From Limibacillus halophilus (GTDB lineage Bacteria; Pseudomonadota; Alphaproteobacteria; Kiloniellales; CECT-8803), in assembly GCF_014191775.1 (NCBI RefSeq), contig NZ_JACHXA010000001.1:1-64000 (forward strand): 64,000 nucleotides of DNA, in the 5' to 3' direction. A program made the translations under genes and the position numbers. Positions 26,962 through 35,612 of the stretch are shown here, piece after piece; positions within the stretch are counted from its first letter, which is position 1, and every line of letters starts with the position of its first letter. The notes under the pieces were generated by a model. The model made no database searches and was not told the origin of the DNA. It worked only from the letters and a program-made list of their open reading frames with translations.

Positions 26962-27779
26962 CAGCTTTTCTCCTTGCCGTGGCCAGAGGTGCGGTGTGAG
27001 ACATGCCACGGGAGCAGTAAACGTTCGGCAAGATCGACCACTGCGAACAGCGCTATCCCGACAAGGCTCAGCACGACGAGAATTGCGAATGAAAGGCCTA
27101 CGTCCAGCGTCCCGTTCGCGACGATAAGTTGGTAACCAAGCCCACTGTCTGCGGCTACGAACTCACCAACCACGGCACCGACCACCGCCAGTGTGCTGGC
27201 GACTTTCAGCCCAGCGAAAATATTTGGAAGGGCGCCGGGCAGCTGAAAGTTGAGAAATATTTTCCGCCGTGGGGCCCCCATTGACCGCGCCAGCCAGATC
27301 ACCTCTTTAGGCGTCGAGCGGAACCCTATTAGCGAATCAATGACGATTGGGAAGAAACAGATCAGGAATGCGATCACAATCTTCGGAAAAAGGCCGAAGC
27401 CGAACCAAACAACGATAAGCGGGGCAATTGCGACCTTCGGAATCGTCTGAGACGCGACTAGAATGGGATAAAGCGCCCGCTCCAGCGTACGGAATTGGGC
27501 TAAGATTGCTGCTAGTGGAATGCTGACGACGATAGCCAGCGCAAACCCAACCACTACCTCATTTGCGGTTACCAAAGTGTGCATCAGCAGTAAGCTGTGA
27601 TCCGCAACGATGCGCACAAAGATGGCCGAGGGTGGGGGCAGCAAATAGCTTGGCACCTCGCCAATTCTCACAACGGCTTCCCATAACAGAAGCAATCCCA
27701 ATGCCAGAAGCGTGCTATCCAGAGACGACGGCCAACGCCACCATCTAGAATTCGATTTGTTTGGGGCCTCGGATGTCAT
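26961..27779 (-). CDS. ABC transporter permease, SsuC/TauC-type (module 2)
   Basis: This 272-aa inner-membrane permease has about six hydrophobic segments. The EAA loop reads LARSMGAPRRKIFLNFQLPG, and LKVASTLAVVGAVVGEFVA is typical of the class. Its start overlaps the stop of the HisC-like gene and its stop overlaps the ATPase start (4 bp each), giving a tightly coupled operon. It is diverged from the module 1 permease beyond the family motifs. Confidence 0.9.
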   Translation of the reverse strand: MTSEAPNKSNSRWWRWPSSLDSTLLALGLLLLWEAVVRIGEVPSYLLPPPSAIFVRIVADHSLLLMHTLVTANEVVVGFALAIVVSIPLAAILAQFRTLERALYPILVASQTIPKVAIAPLIVVWFGFGLFPKIVIAFLICFFPIVIDSLIGFRSTPKEVIWLARSMGAPRRKIFLNFQLPGALPNIFAGLKVASTLAVVGAVVGEFVAADSGLGYQLIVANGTLDVGLSFAILVVLSLVGIALFAVVDLAERLLLPWHVSHRTSGHGKEKS

Positions 27780-28876
27780 TGAAGCGCCTCCAATGCTGAG
27801 ATCAATTTGAGGTTCTCAGCGTGTCCGCGTAGCGAGACGCGGAGCACGTTATGTTTCTCAAGCCCACGGAAGGAAGTTGCATCCGCAACGACGATCCCAT
27901 TGGCTGCCAGCTCGGCCGCGGCAACTCCTGGATCACGGTCGCCAATGTCCAGTAGCAGCATGTTTGCGTTGCCGCCCCTGATCGACAACCTGGGGATGGA
28001 CGCGACCCTTTCCAGAAACCAAGCGACTTCATTGCGGAATTGGGCTTTGCAGGCTGGCAGGAAGGTAGTGTCCGCAAGCGCGGCCGCAGCAGCGCACACC
28101 GCTGATGCGGCCATATTGAATGGTGGCCGGCCTACTTCTGCCACTCGGACCAGCGAAGACGGGGCAACCGCATATCCGATTCGAAGTCCGGCCAATCCGA
28201 AATACTTTGAGAAAGTACGCAACACCACGATGTTATCGTGTTTGCGGGCGAGAGGCATTGCGCCATCCTCGGAGGGGTAGATCAACGCTTCGTCGATGAT
28301 AAAAATGGTATCGGGGTGACGCCTAGCCATTCGTTCGATGTCGTCATTCGATACAGTCGCGCCCGTCGGGTTGTTAGGCGTACAGATAAAAGCAAGCGCA
28401 ATATCGGAAGCGGTCAATTCACGTGCGATTGCTGCCGTACTTATTTCCTCTGGTGGATCATTCTCGACAACGACAAGGGTACAACCTCTAAGCCGTGCTT
28501 CGAGCTCATAGCGGGGAAAGGTTGGAATGTGGATTAGGACCTTATCACCTTCGCTAGTCCAAGCCTGGAGTAGCAGCTTAATGACATCATCCAACCCCGC
28601 TCCAAAAAACAAGCACTCTTCCGACAGCTCGTGCCGTGCCGCCAACGCACTCCGGAGTCGCTGGAAATTGATATCAGGATAAAGGTTTGACCGTTCTAGC
28701 GCTGCACTTGCGGCGGCGATTGCCGAGGGTGGCGAACCAAGTGGATTGACGTTTAGCGAGAAGTCGATGACCGCTGACGCCTCAAGCCCGTACCGTAAGG
28801 CAATGGTCTCTACCGACGTCTCAGCCTCGTATAGGCGCAGCGAGGCGAGCTCTCTACTCTGACTGTTAAGAGTCAT
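27776..28876 (-). CDS. HisC/CobD-like PLP-dependent aminotransferase or decarboxylase
   Basis: This 366-aa fold-type-I enzyme has the PLP lysine K224 in TFSKYFGLAGLRIGY, CTPNNPTGA around 165-173 and IIDEALIYP near 193-201. The NVNPLGSPPSA opening is shared by threonine-phosphate decarboxylase (CobD) and histidinol-phosphate aminotransferase. No cobalamin or histidine biosynthesis gene is near; instead it lies with UbiD, a D-glutamate-cyclase-like protein and a racemase-like protein, so a catabolic transamination or decarboxylation is likelier. The ATG at 28876 overlaps the upstream stop (ATGA). Confidence 0.85.
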   Translation of the reverse strand: MTLNSQSRELASLRLYEAETSVETIALRYGLEASAVIDFSLNVNPLGSPPSAIAAASAALERSNLYPDINFQRLRSALAARHELSEECLFFGAGLDDVIKLLLQAWTSEGDKVLIHIPTFPRYELEARLRGCTLVVVENDPPEEISTAAIARELTASDIALAFICTPNNPTGATVSNDDIERMARRHPDTIFIIDEALIYPSEDGAMPLARKHDNIVVLRTFSKYFGLAGLRIGYAVAPSSLVRVAEVGRPPFNMAASAVCAAAAALADTTFLPACKAQFRNEVAWFLERVASIPRLSIRGGNANMLLLDIGDRDPGVAAAELAANGIVVADATSFRGLEKHNVLRVSLRGHAENLKLISALEALQ

Positions 28877-29607
28877 GATGATAGCACCTTGCCAAATCCT
28901 GGGTGAATTGTGGGCGCGCCCAACGCCCGTAGAATTGCCCAAAGTGTGACTTGGTTGCTGCTGAGCACCGGTTTCCCAAGCTCCCGTTCCAGTCTGCCAA
29001 TCACTTCTAGTGCGCGAAGGTCGGTGCAGCTCAGAAACAGCGCTTCGCTGTCGGGCGTGTCGGCTTGATGCGCGAGCTGGACGATTTCTTCAGTAGGCAC
29101 TTCGCGGATCGCTGATCCCGAAAGGCCCAGTCCCACAACCGAACGGACATCGATTCCGTGGCTGGCGAAGAATGATCGCTCGGCCTCATTGATCTCGTCA
29201 CGGTATGGTGTTGCAAGTGCAAGTTTCGTCACGCCCAAGTGGCAAAACGCATCAATGATCGCGCGCGATGTGGCGACCACAGGACACCCTGCAATACTGG
29301 CAATTCGATCAACCTGGTTTTGCAGTCCAGCTTCGCCGTCAACAAAGCTGCCACTCGTACAGGCGAACGCAATGACGTCAGGCGATAGGTCAGCAAGCAA
29401 CGAAGCCGCCGACTCGACACACTCGTTCATCGCGCGGAGCCCCTCAGGCGTGGTCGAAGTAAGCGGCACCCGTGTCGTATGGAAAGTGAGCCCTGCAGGC
29501 GCTATCCAGGCGAAATCAGGCTCGACCACCGCGTTGACGGAAGGCACGATCATCCCGACGCGACGACCTGCTGGTCGAACCCGCATTTGTGTCACTTCGT
29601 CTGCCAT
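28873..29607 (-). CDS. Maleate isomerase / Asp-Glu racemase superfamily protein
   Basis: This 244-aa protein resembles maleate cis-trans isomerase and arylmalonate decarboxylase. Both catalytic cysteines of the racemase/isomerase type are present: C83 in FACTSGSF and C194 in FLSCTDLRA. N25 in PSVNAVVEPDF matches the isomerase substrate loop. Arylmalonate decarboxylase keeps only the second cysteine, so isomerisation or racemisation is favoured. It overlaps the DUF4392 gene upstream by 16 bp. The substrate may be an unsaturated diacid or a glutamate-like acid. Confidence 0.85.
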   Translation of the reverse strand: MADEVTQMRVRPAGRRVGMIVPSVNAVVEPDFAWIAPAGLTFHTTRVPLTSTTPEGLRAMNECVESAASLLADLSPDVIAFACTSGSFVDGEAGLQNQVDRIASIAGCPVVATSRAIIDAFCHLGVTKLALATPYRDEINEAERSFFASHGIDVRSVVGLGLSGSAIREVPTEEIVQLAHQADTPDSEALFLSCTDLRALEVIGRLERELGKPVLSSNQVTLWAILRALGAPTIHPGFGKVLSS

Positions 29608-30629
29608 GAGTTCTGATATCCGCTGATGTTCGCGCCTTCGCGCTGGCTGAGCAGGACGATTGAGCGCAGTAAGTCAACTAGACACGCGTTGGCGTGCGCA
29701 TCGGTGCCATCCACATAAAGCCTGTGTTGCCCGCCAACGGGATCAATCGCACCGGCTCGCACACAAGCCTCGATCAAACGTTTTTCATGCTCTCCGTCGT
29801 GGAACGCGTCGCTGTTGCCTACCAAAGCGGCAAGGCAAGCGGCAATACCGTATGCACCCCAATTCGAAATGTTGGCGACGACTGTGATATCCGCTTCCTG
29901 GCGTGCCGCGATCACATCGCCAAGGGGAACGTCAGTTGCGACAATGCCAGCAACCGCCCCCATACCGAGCTCGTTTCCGAGATCGCCGACACCGATTGTC
30001 GGAATCCCGGCCTTCCGTGCTTCAGAGAACAGAATATCGGTCTTTGCGGTGAAGGATGAAATCTCAAAGCCACCGCCGCCGTGATAGTGACCGTCCTCGC
30101 CGGCGCCTGGCCGCTCAATCGCAATCAGGGCTTTGGGCTTGTGTCGGTCAAGTAACTCCTTTGCGGCGCGGACTGCCTCGGCTTCATCAACCGGAAAACC
30201 CGAGAGTCCGTAACGGTGACGCCCGGAATCCAGTTGGTCGTCCGTGGCTGGCACTAATCCCGCCGCAGAGAAACAGGCTTCCATACAAGGGACAATCGAG
30301 TCTTCTGAAATGCCGATCGGAACTGCCCCAAGCCCAACCGACAAGGCGCGGGCCATCACCGCGGCGCCAATCGGCCCATCGGTTTCCGGCAAGCCATAAT
30401 CGCGCATGATGAACCCACTCAAAACCAGCACCCGGTCGCCACGGGATACCTTTTCCTTCAGGAGATTCGCCGCAGACAGAGTTACCGATCCACCCGCCAA
30501 TTCGCGCGCGGCGGCATGAAGCTTGGCCAGCGGCAGGCCTTTGAGAATTGTCCAGTTGGAAATAGGGGCGGTGACAAGATGATCGATCGCATCGCCGATA
30601 CGTTTTGGGTCAAGAATTGTGGTCTGCAT
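29592..30629 (-). CDS. DUF4392 / D-glutamate cyclase-like protein
   Basis: This 345-aa protein matches the pattern of D-glutamate cyclase, which turns D-glutamate into 5-oxo-D-proline. IERPG lies at 171-175, a glycine-rich loop GEDGHYHGGGGFEI follows, and IGVGDLGNELGMG is at 212-224. It lacks the extra N-terminal domain seen in the animal enzyme. It sits between UbiD-2 and the racemase-like gene and overlaps both (20 and 16 bp), so the three are co-translated. A role on D-glutamate itself or on an analogue formed by this pathway is inferred. Confidence 0.8.
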   Translation of the reverse strand: MQTTILDPKRIGDAIDHLVTAPISNWTILKGLPLAKLHAAARELAGGSVTLSAANLLKEKVSRGDRVLVLSGFIMRDYGLPETDGPIGAAVMARALSVGLGAVPIGISEDSIVPCMEACFSAAGLVPATDDQLDSGRHRYGLSGFPVDEAEAVRAAKELLDRHKPKALIAIERPGAGEDGHYHGGGGFEISSFTAKTDILFSEARKAGIPTIGVGDLGNELGMGAVAGIVATDVPLGDVIAARQEADITVVANISNWGAYGIAACLAALVGNSDAFHDGEHEKRLIEACVRAGAIDPVGGQHRLYVDGTDAHANACLVDLLRSIVLLSQREGANISGYQNSWQTK

Positions 30630-31968
30630 TTATATAGTCCTCCAACCGGATTTCCGCTTCACCGGGAAACCGGCGGCGCTCAAAAAGTTGCTGCATGACA
30701 ATTGGCGCGGTGGCGTCAATACCGACTTTGCCCCGGTGCACGTCTCGAACGTCCTCACGTGTGTAACTTGGAACACGAGGCACGACGTAGATGCCGGTCT
30801 CTGGCGTGCAGCGGGTCTGGATTGCCCAGAGAACATCCGCTGCATCGAAGGGGTCGACGTCCTTGTCCACCACCACCACCACTTTGGTCCAAGAGTACCC
30901 GCCTAGAGCCGCCAACATGGCATTCTTGGCCTGATCTTCATTCTGCTTGTCGATGGAGATGACGCATCCGAACACGTAGCCAGGCGTGGCGATATCACGG
31001 ATTTTCGGGACGAAGCTGGAGACCTTCTTATAAATCTCCGCCTGAATCGGTACGCCAACGAGGTTCAGATCTTCAGTGCCCCCGGCAAGGATAGCGTGGT
31101 ACATCGCATCACGCCGCCGCGTGATTGCAGTGACCCTGAAAACATGATTTTTCATGACGGGAACATATCCGTCAGTGAATTCTCCAAAGGGGCCTTCGTC
31201 CTCGCGAACACCGGCGACAACCTCGCCCTCAATCACAATCTCGGCGTCGGCTGGAACATCGACAGGGATTGTCTTGCAGCGGGTCACGCGCAGTGATTTA
31301 CCCTGCCATGCGCCCGCCACTTCAAGTTCGTCGGCCTCATAGGGCACCTTGGATGCGGCGGAGAACATCAGGCCCGGAGGCGCGCCAATGACGATAGCAC
31401 AAGGTAGGTTCTTCCCCTGTGCCTCGGCCTCGGCGTGATAGCGCCCAAGATGCTGAGGCGGCATCATCCTGACGCGCAGCTTGTTGCCTCCCGCAAGTTG
31501 ACATCTGTTCCAAGACGCATTGTATGCGCCGGTCTCAGGATGCGGCGCCACCAATATACCGGCGGTAATATAGGCTCCGCCGTCATGTTCGGAGAAAACG
31601 ATCTGTGGGAGGTCTCGGGCGACATCGATGCCGTCACCAATCTTCACAACTTCCTGCACTGGAGCCACGTCAACATGCTCAACAGGCAATCCCTTAGCTT
31701 CCAATGACACCATTGTGCGCAGGAGATCGCTTTCGGCTAAACCGAGTGATTGAGCGACAGTCTTACGAAAACCGAAGACATTAGTGATGACCGGAATGTC
31801 AGAACCCTTAACATCGCGGAACAGAAGTGGCCGGTTCGGACCCTTCTGCATGCGACGCATGACAGCCGTCAGTTCATGACGTGGATCGACCGAGCGGTCA
31901 ACGAAAGCCACCTCCCCACTGCGCTGCATAACTTCCACAAGTTGTCGAAAAGTCTCAAAAGCCGGCAT
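30610..31968 (-). CDS. UbiD family prenylated-FMN decarboxylase (module 2)
   Basis: This 452-aa UbiD family member has EDEGPFGEFTDGYVPV carrying the paired acidic residues, PPQHLGRYHAEAEAQGKNLP matching the prenylated-FMN binding stretch, and GKVGIDATAPIVMQ near the end. The ATG at 31968 follows GAGGAAGAT, preferred over 32007. It is the first gene of an eight-gene operon and divergent from the IclR gene at 32082. It differs markedly from UbiD-1 outside the motifs, so a different acid substrate is possible. Confidence 0.9.
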   Translation of the reverse strand: MPAFETFRQLVEVMQRSGEVAFVDRSVDPRHELTAVMRRMQKGPNRPLLFRDVKGSDIPVITNVFGFRKTVAQSLGLAESDLLRTMVSLEAKGLPVEHVDVAPVQEVVKIGDGIDVARDLPQIVFSEHDGGAYITAGILVAPHPETGAYNASWNRCQLAGGNKLRVRMMPPQHLGRYHAEAEAQGKNLPCAIVIGAPPGLMFSAASKVPYEADELEVAGAWQGKSLRVTRCKTIPVDVPADAEIVIEGEVVAGVREDEGPFGEFTDGYVPVMKNHVFRVTAITRRRDAMYHAILAGGTEDLNLVGVPIQAEIYKKVSSFVPKIRDIATPGYVFGCVISIDKQNEDQAKNAMLAALGGYSWTKVVVVVDKDVDPFDAADVLWAIQTRCTPETGIYVVPRVPSYTREDVRDVHRGKVGIDATAPIVMQQLFERRRFPGEAEIRLEDYINADHNS

Positions 31969-31991
31969 ATCTTCCTCAGTGAAAAAAGTGT

Positions 31992-32030
31992 GTTGGCGTG
32001 TTGCCAACGCTGTTGGTTAAATATACTATC
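31992..32030. promoter_or_regulatory. Putative IclR operator between ubiD-2 and iclR-2
   Basis: A perfect inverted repeat, GTTGGC-GTGTT-GCCAAC (31992-32008), is followed by CTGTTG and ATACTAT, the same spacing and downstream words as at 23581. It lies 24 bp upstream of the UbiD-2 start, where repressor binding would block transcription. Confidence 0.5.
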
Positions 32031-32081
32031 CTTTGTTGACGCCACTGCTGTCAATAAAAAATCCGTGGAAAGGTTGAGGCT

Positions 32082-32885
32082 TTGAAAAGAAATCCATCCC
32101 CAGAAAAGAGCGCGCGGACGGTACACGCAGTTAAACACCTGACAGATATCCTGCGCTGTGTGTCTAAATCATCCGACCCTATCGGCGTGAACGAGGTTGC
32201 TCGCCAAGTCGGTCTCGACAAGAGCTCGGTTTCCCGCCTCATTGCTTCGCTGGAACAAGAGCGATTACTGCAGAAGGGTCGAGATGGCGGGATACGCCTT
32301 GGGTTAGGGCTGTTGGCAATCGCCGCGCCGCTGATGCGCGATCTTGGGTTGTCAACTCGGGTACGGCCAAGTCTGGAAGAACTGGCAGAGCGTACCGGGG
32401 AAACTGTTAATCTCAGTGTATGGAGTGGAAGCGAGTCGGTGAGCATTGCGCAGGCGCTTGGATCGAATGCAATTACCCATTTTGCTTCGCCTGGACAGAC
32501 AAATCCGGCCCATTGCACGGCATCTGGCAAGGTGCTTTTAGCTTTTGAACCGCCCGAGGTCGTAGAGCATGTCCTCTCGCAACCGCTCGAGAAATACACC
32601 GACCGCACCGTGGTCGACCCCAGAATTATACGCCAGCAGTTGCAAGAGATACGGGCAAGGGGATATGCGGTTAACCATGGTGAGTTCGCTTTAGATGTCT
32701 GCGCGGTAAGCGCGGCTGTGTGCGATCTCGACGGAAGCCTGGTAGGTGCCCTGACCGTCACCATTCCAGCGTACCGATTCGACCAGGATCGCCAAGCCGC
32801 GGTTCTCACCTCGACACTGTCCGTTGCAAATGATCTGTCCGAGCAATTCGGCTTTCGTGGTAAAGCCTTTCGCAGTGCGCTTTAA
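32082..32885 (+). CDS. IclR family transcriptional regulator (module 2)
   Basis: This 267-aa protein has a winged helix including IGVNEVARQVGLDKSSVSRL, and an effector domain with NPAHCTASGKVLLAF. It is the close paralogue of the regulator at 23685. No ATG is available before the conserved region; a TTG at 32082 preceded by GGAAAGG is the best start. It is divergent from the module 2 operon and probably regulates it, perhaps with cross-talk to module 1 through the shared operator. Confidence 0.9.
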   Translation: MKRNPSPEKSARTVHAVKHLTDILRCVSKSSDPIGVNEVARQVGLDKSSVSRLIASLEQERLLQKGRDGGIRLGLGLLAIAAPLMRDLGLSTRVRPSLEELAERTGETVNLSVWSGSESVSIAQALGSNAITHFASPGQTNPAHCTASGKVLLAFEPPEVVEHVLSQPLEKYTDRTVVDPRIIRQQLQEIRARGYAVNHGEFALDVCAVSAAVCDLDGSLVGALTVTIPAYRFDQDRQAAVLTSTLSVANDLSEQFGFRGKAFRSAL

Positions 32886-32978
32886 CACACCTGCCCTGTC
32901 GAGCGGTGATGCTGAATGTTACTGTCGTTGTCTGGTTGATCGGATGATGAGGCAGGATGCAGATTCTTCGACCTGAAG

Positions 32979-34343
32979 TCACAATCCTTCCCGCAGCGAC
33001 TTCACCGCAGCGCGATAGGCGGCTGTAATCGATTCCTTTGCCACGTGGCGTCCATCGCGCACCAAATGCCGGCCTGCGGACCATACATCACGCCGCATGT
33101 CGTTGCCGCCCGCAAAGGCGAAACTGTCGAGCACGGTGTCGCCCTGCAATCCCTCGAGATCTGGGTGCCGCATATCCAGTGCCAACAAGTCGGCCCATTC
33201 GCCCTGGGCGATTGTTCCGCTACCACGCCCCGCCGCTTGCGCGCCCCCCTTGGCAGCCGCCTCGAAAATTCGCCGCCCCGTGGATTGTTCGGCGCTGGCC
33301 AAAGCTGCGCGTGTATGGTCGCGAAGCCTCTGTGACGTATCGAGTTGACGCAACTCCTCGGCCAGCGAAATACGAATGTTGCTATCCGACCCAATTGCGA
33401 TAGCGCCTCTTGAATCAAACCATCGCACCGCGTCGAAAATACCATCGCCTAAGCTCGCCTCCGTCAGCGGACAAAGACCGGCGACTGCCCCTGTTCGGGC
33501 CAACCCTTCAATTTCATGGGGCTGCATCTGAGTGCAATGAATTAGACACCAGCGCGGGTCGATATCCAGATGATCAAGTACCCATTCCACCGGCCGGGCG
33601 CCATAGGCAGCCAAAACTTCATCGACTTCGGCCTGTTGCTCGGCCAAGTGCATATGGATAGGCCCGGCCCCAGCCAAAGACGCCGTAGTTACTAAATCTT
33701 CTGCAGCGACTGCGCGCAGTGAATGTGGCGCCACGCCCAATACAGCGTCTGAGGATAAATGGGTCAGCCCATTTCCCGCCGCTTCTAACAGACGTGCAAA
33801 CCTTGAGGGGTCGTTGCCAAATCGACCCTGTCTAACTTCGAGCGGACGACGACCACAACCCGCGTACTGATAGTGCACTGGCAATAGCGTCAGACCGATT
33901 CCGCTCGCGGCTGCGGCGGCTGCGATCCGTTCGGACATCTCGCCCAGGGCTGCATAAGGCGTGCCGTCCGGTTGATGGTGAAGATAGTGGAACTCGATAC
34001 TGGCACCAAATCCCGCCTCTAGCATTTCCATTTGAACAAATGCAGCGATGGCTTCCAGGTGATCAGGTGTGATCCCGTCCAAGAAGCGATACATCAAGCT
34101 GCGCCAAGTCCAGAAGCTGTCGCTCACATCCCGGCCGCGCTTTTCGGTCAGACCGGCCAAGGCTCGTTGGAAGGCATGCGAATGGCAGTTGGCCGGAGCA
34201 GGAACTAGTACATCCACCTGAGTCCCGAACATCGGCTGCCCAGTCAATACCGACGCAATTCGCCCATTAGCAGCAATATTGACAGCCACATCCGTCGCCC
34301 AACCCTTTGCCAGCAGCGCCTGGCGGGCCCATATCGTCGTCAT
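32979..34343 (-). CDS. hutF: Formimidoylglutamate deiminase
   Basis: This 454-aa amidohydrolase of the histidine route releases ammonia from N-formimidoyl-L-glutamate to give N-formyl-L-glutamate. Metal ligands are visible in [26 protein letters not shown] and GSDSNI. Histidine degradation through HutF and HutG is the five-step formylglutamate branch, consistent with hutG downstream of hutH here. It is divergent from hutI with a palindromic operator-like sequence between them. Confidence 0.93.
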   Translation of the reverse strand: MTTIWARQALLAKGWATDVAVNIAANGRIASVLTGQPMFGTQVDVLVPAPANCHSHAFQRALAGLTEKRGRDVSDSFWTWRSLMYRFLDGITPDHLEAIAAFVQMEMLEAGFGASIEFHYLHHQPDGTPYAALGEMSERIAAAAAASGIGLTLLPVHYQYAGCGRRPLEVRQGRFGNDPSRFARLLEAAGNGLTHLSSDAVLGVAPHSLRAVAAEDLVTTASLAGAGPIHMHLAEQQAEVDEVLAAYGARPVEWVLDHLDIDPRWCLIHCTQMQPHEIEGLARTGAVAGLCPLTEASLGDGIFDAVRWFDSRGAIAIGSDSNIRISLAEELRQLDTSQRLRDHTRAALASAEQSTGRRIFEAAAKGGAQAAGRGSGTIAQGEWADLLALDMRHPDLEGLQGDTVLDSFAFAGGNDMRRDVWSAGRHLVRDGRHVAKESITAAYRAAVKSLREGL

Positions 34344-34367
34344 TTCACTTCCACCTTGACAGATTTA

Positions 34368-34383
34368 TTATGTATATACATAA
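34368..34383. promoter_or_regulatory. 16-bp palindrome, HutC/GntR-type operator candidate
   Basis: TTATGTATATACATAA is a perfect palindrome centred between hutF and hutI. Its TGTATATACA core resembles operators of HutC and other GntR-family regulators. No hutC gene is in the window, so the regulator would be encoded elsewhere. Confidence 0.5.
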
Positions 34384-34418
34384 ATCATATACAATCATAT
34401 CAAACAAGGTTTTTCACA

Positions 34419-35612
34419 GTGCTGCTGAGTAACGCAAAAATTGCCACGATGACAGGCTCCAACCGCTACGGGCTCATAGAGAATGGAGCGATTGTTCTCT
34501 CCGGAGATTCAATTACCTGGGTGGGGCCAGTGGCTGATCTTCCCAGTCACCTGAAGGGTGGTGAAATTCGCGATCTTGGCGGTCGTCTGGTCACTCCCGC
34601 ATTGATCGATTGCCACACGCATGCTGTGTTCGGTGGTAACCGTGCACGTGAATTCGAGATGCGCTTGGAAGGCGCTACTTATGAAGAGGTTTCACGCGCT
34701 GGCGGCGGGATTGTTTCAACCGTAAAGGCTACGAGGGCTGCCCCAGAAGAGATCCTATTGGTTGAAGCGCTCGCTCGAGTCGATGCACTGATCGCGGAAG
34801 GTATGACGACGATCGAGATCAAATCCGGCTATGGGCTCGATCTAGAGACAGAACTGAAGATGTTACGCACCGCGCGTTCGATCATGGCGAGGCGCGCAGT
34901 CCGTGTGATAACGAGCTTTCTAGGAGCGCACGCTATTCCACCTGAGTATGCAGGCCGTGCGGACGCCTATATAGACGAAGTCGCGATCCCAACGCTCGAA
35001 GCTGCCCATCAGGAGGGACTCGTCGATGCGGTAGATGGGTTCTGCGAAGGCATAGCGTTTGATACCGCACAAATCGGACGGGTATTCGATAAGGCAAAAG
35101 CACTCAACTTGCCTGTAAAGCTGCATGCGGAACAGCTTTCTCATTTCGGAGGCACTGCGCTCGCGGCGCGCTATGGAGCGCTTTCTGCAGATCATCTGGA
35201 ACATGCAACTGATGACGACGTGAAAGCACTGGCTGCCTCAGGCACAGTAGCCGTAATACTGCCCGGAGCCTTCTATACCATTCGCGAAACCAAAGCGCCG
35301 CCGATAGAATTCTTACGAGCCCACGGCGTACCGATGGCACTCGCCACCGACTGCAATCCTGGATCCTCGCCGCTCACTTCTCTTCTATTGGTCATGAACA
35401 TGGGATGCACACTCTTTCGCATGACGCCGGAAGAAGCTTTGGCTGGCGTTACCCGCAATGCTGCTCAAGCGCTTGGCTTAGATGACGTAGGCACGATCGA
35501 GACGGACAAGCGCGCTGACCTCGCCGTTTGGAATGTGGCCGACCCGGCTGAGCTTTCTTATCGGATCGGGTTTAACCCGCTCCATAGCCGTATTTTTGGA
35601 GGAACCACATGA
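34419..35612 (+). CDS. hutI: Imidazolonepropionase
   Basis: This 397-aa metal-dependent amidohydrolase hydrolyses 4-imidazolone-5-propanoate to N-formimidoyl-L-glutamate. Ligand motifs are [19 protein letters not shown] and [12 protein letters not shown] at 34419, eight bases after AAGG, gives the usual N-terminus [10 protein letters not shown]; the TTG at 34356 would run through the operator. It overlaps hutH by 4 bp. Base composition is clearly lower in G+C than in hutH. Confidence 0.92.
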   Translation: MLLSNAKIATMTGSNRYGLIENGAIVLSGDSITWVGPVADLPSHLKGGEIRDLGGRLVTPALIDCHTHAVFGGNRAREFEMRLEGATYEEVSRAGGGIVSTVKATRAAPEEILLVEALARVDALIAEGMTTIEIKSGYGLDLETELKMLRTARSIMARRAVRVITSFLGAHAIPPEYAGRADAYIDEVAIPTLEAAHQEGLVDAVDGFCEGIAFDTAQIGRVFDKAKALNLPVKLHAEQLSHFGGTALAARYGALSADHLEHATDDDVKALAASGTVAVILPGAFYTIRETKAPPIEFLRAHGVPMALATDCNPGSSPLTSLLLVMNMGCTLFRMTPEEALAGVTRNAAQALGLDDVGTIETDKRADLAVWNVADPAELSYRIGFNPLHSRIFGGTT

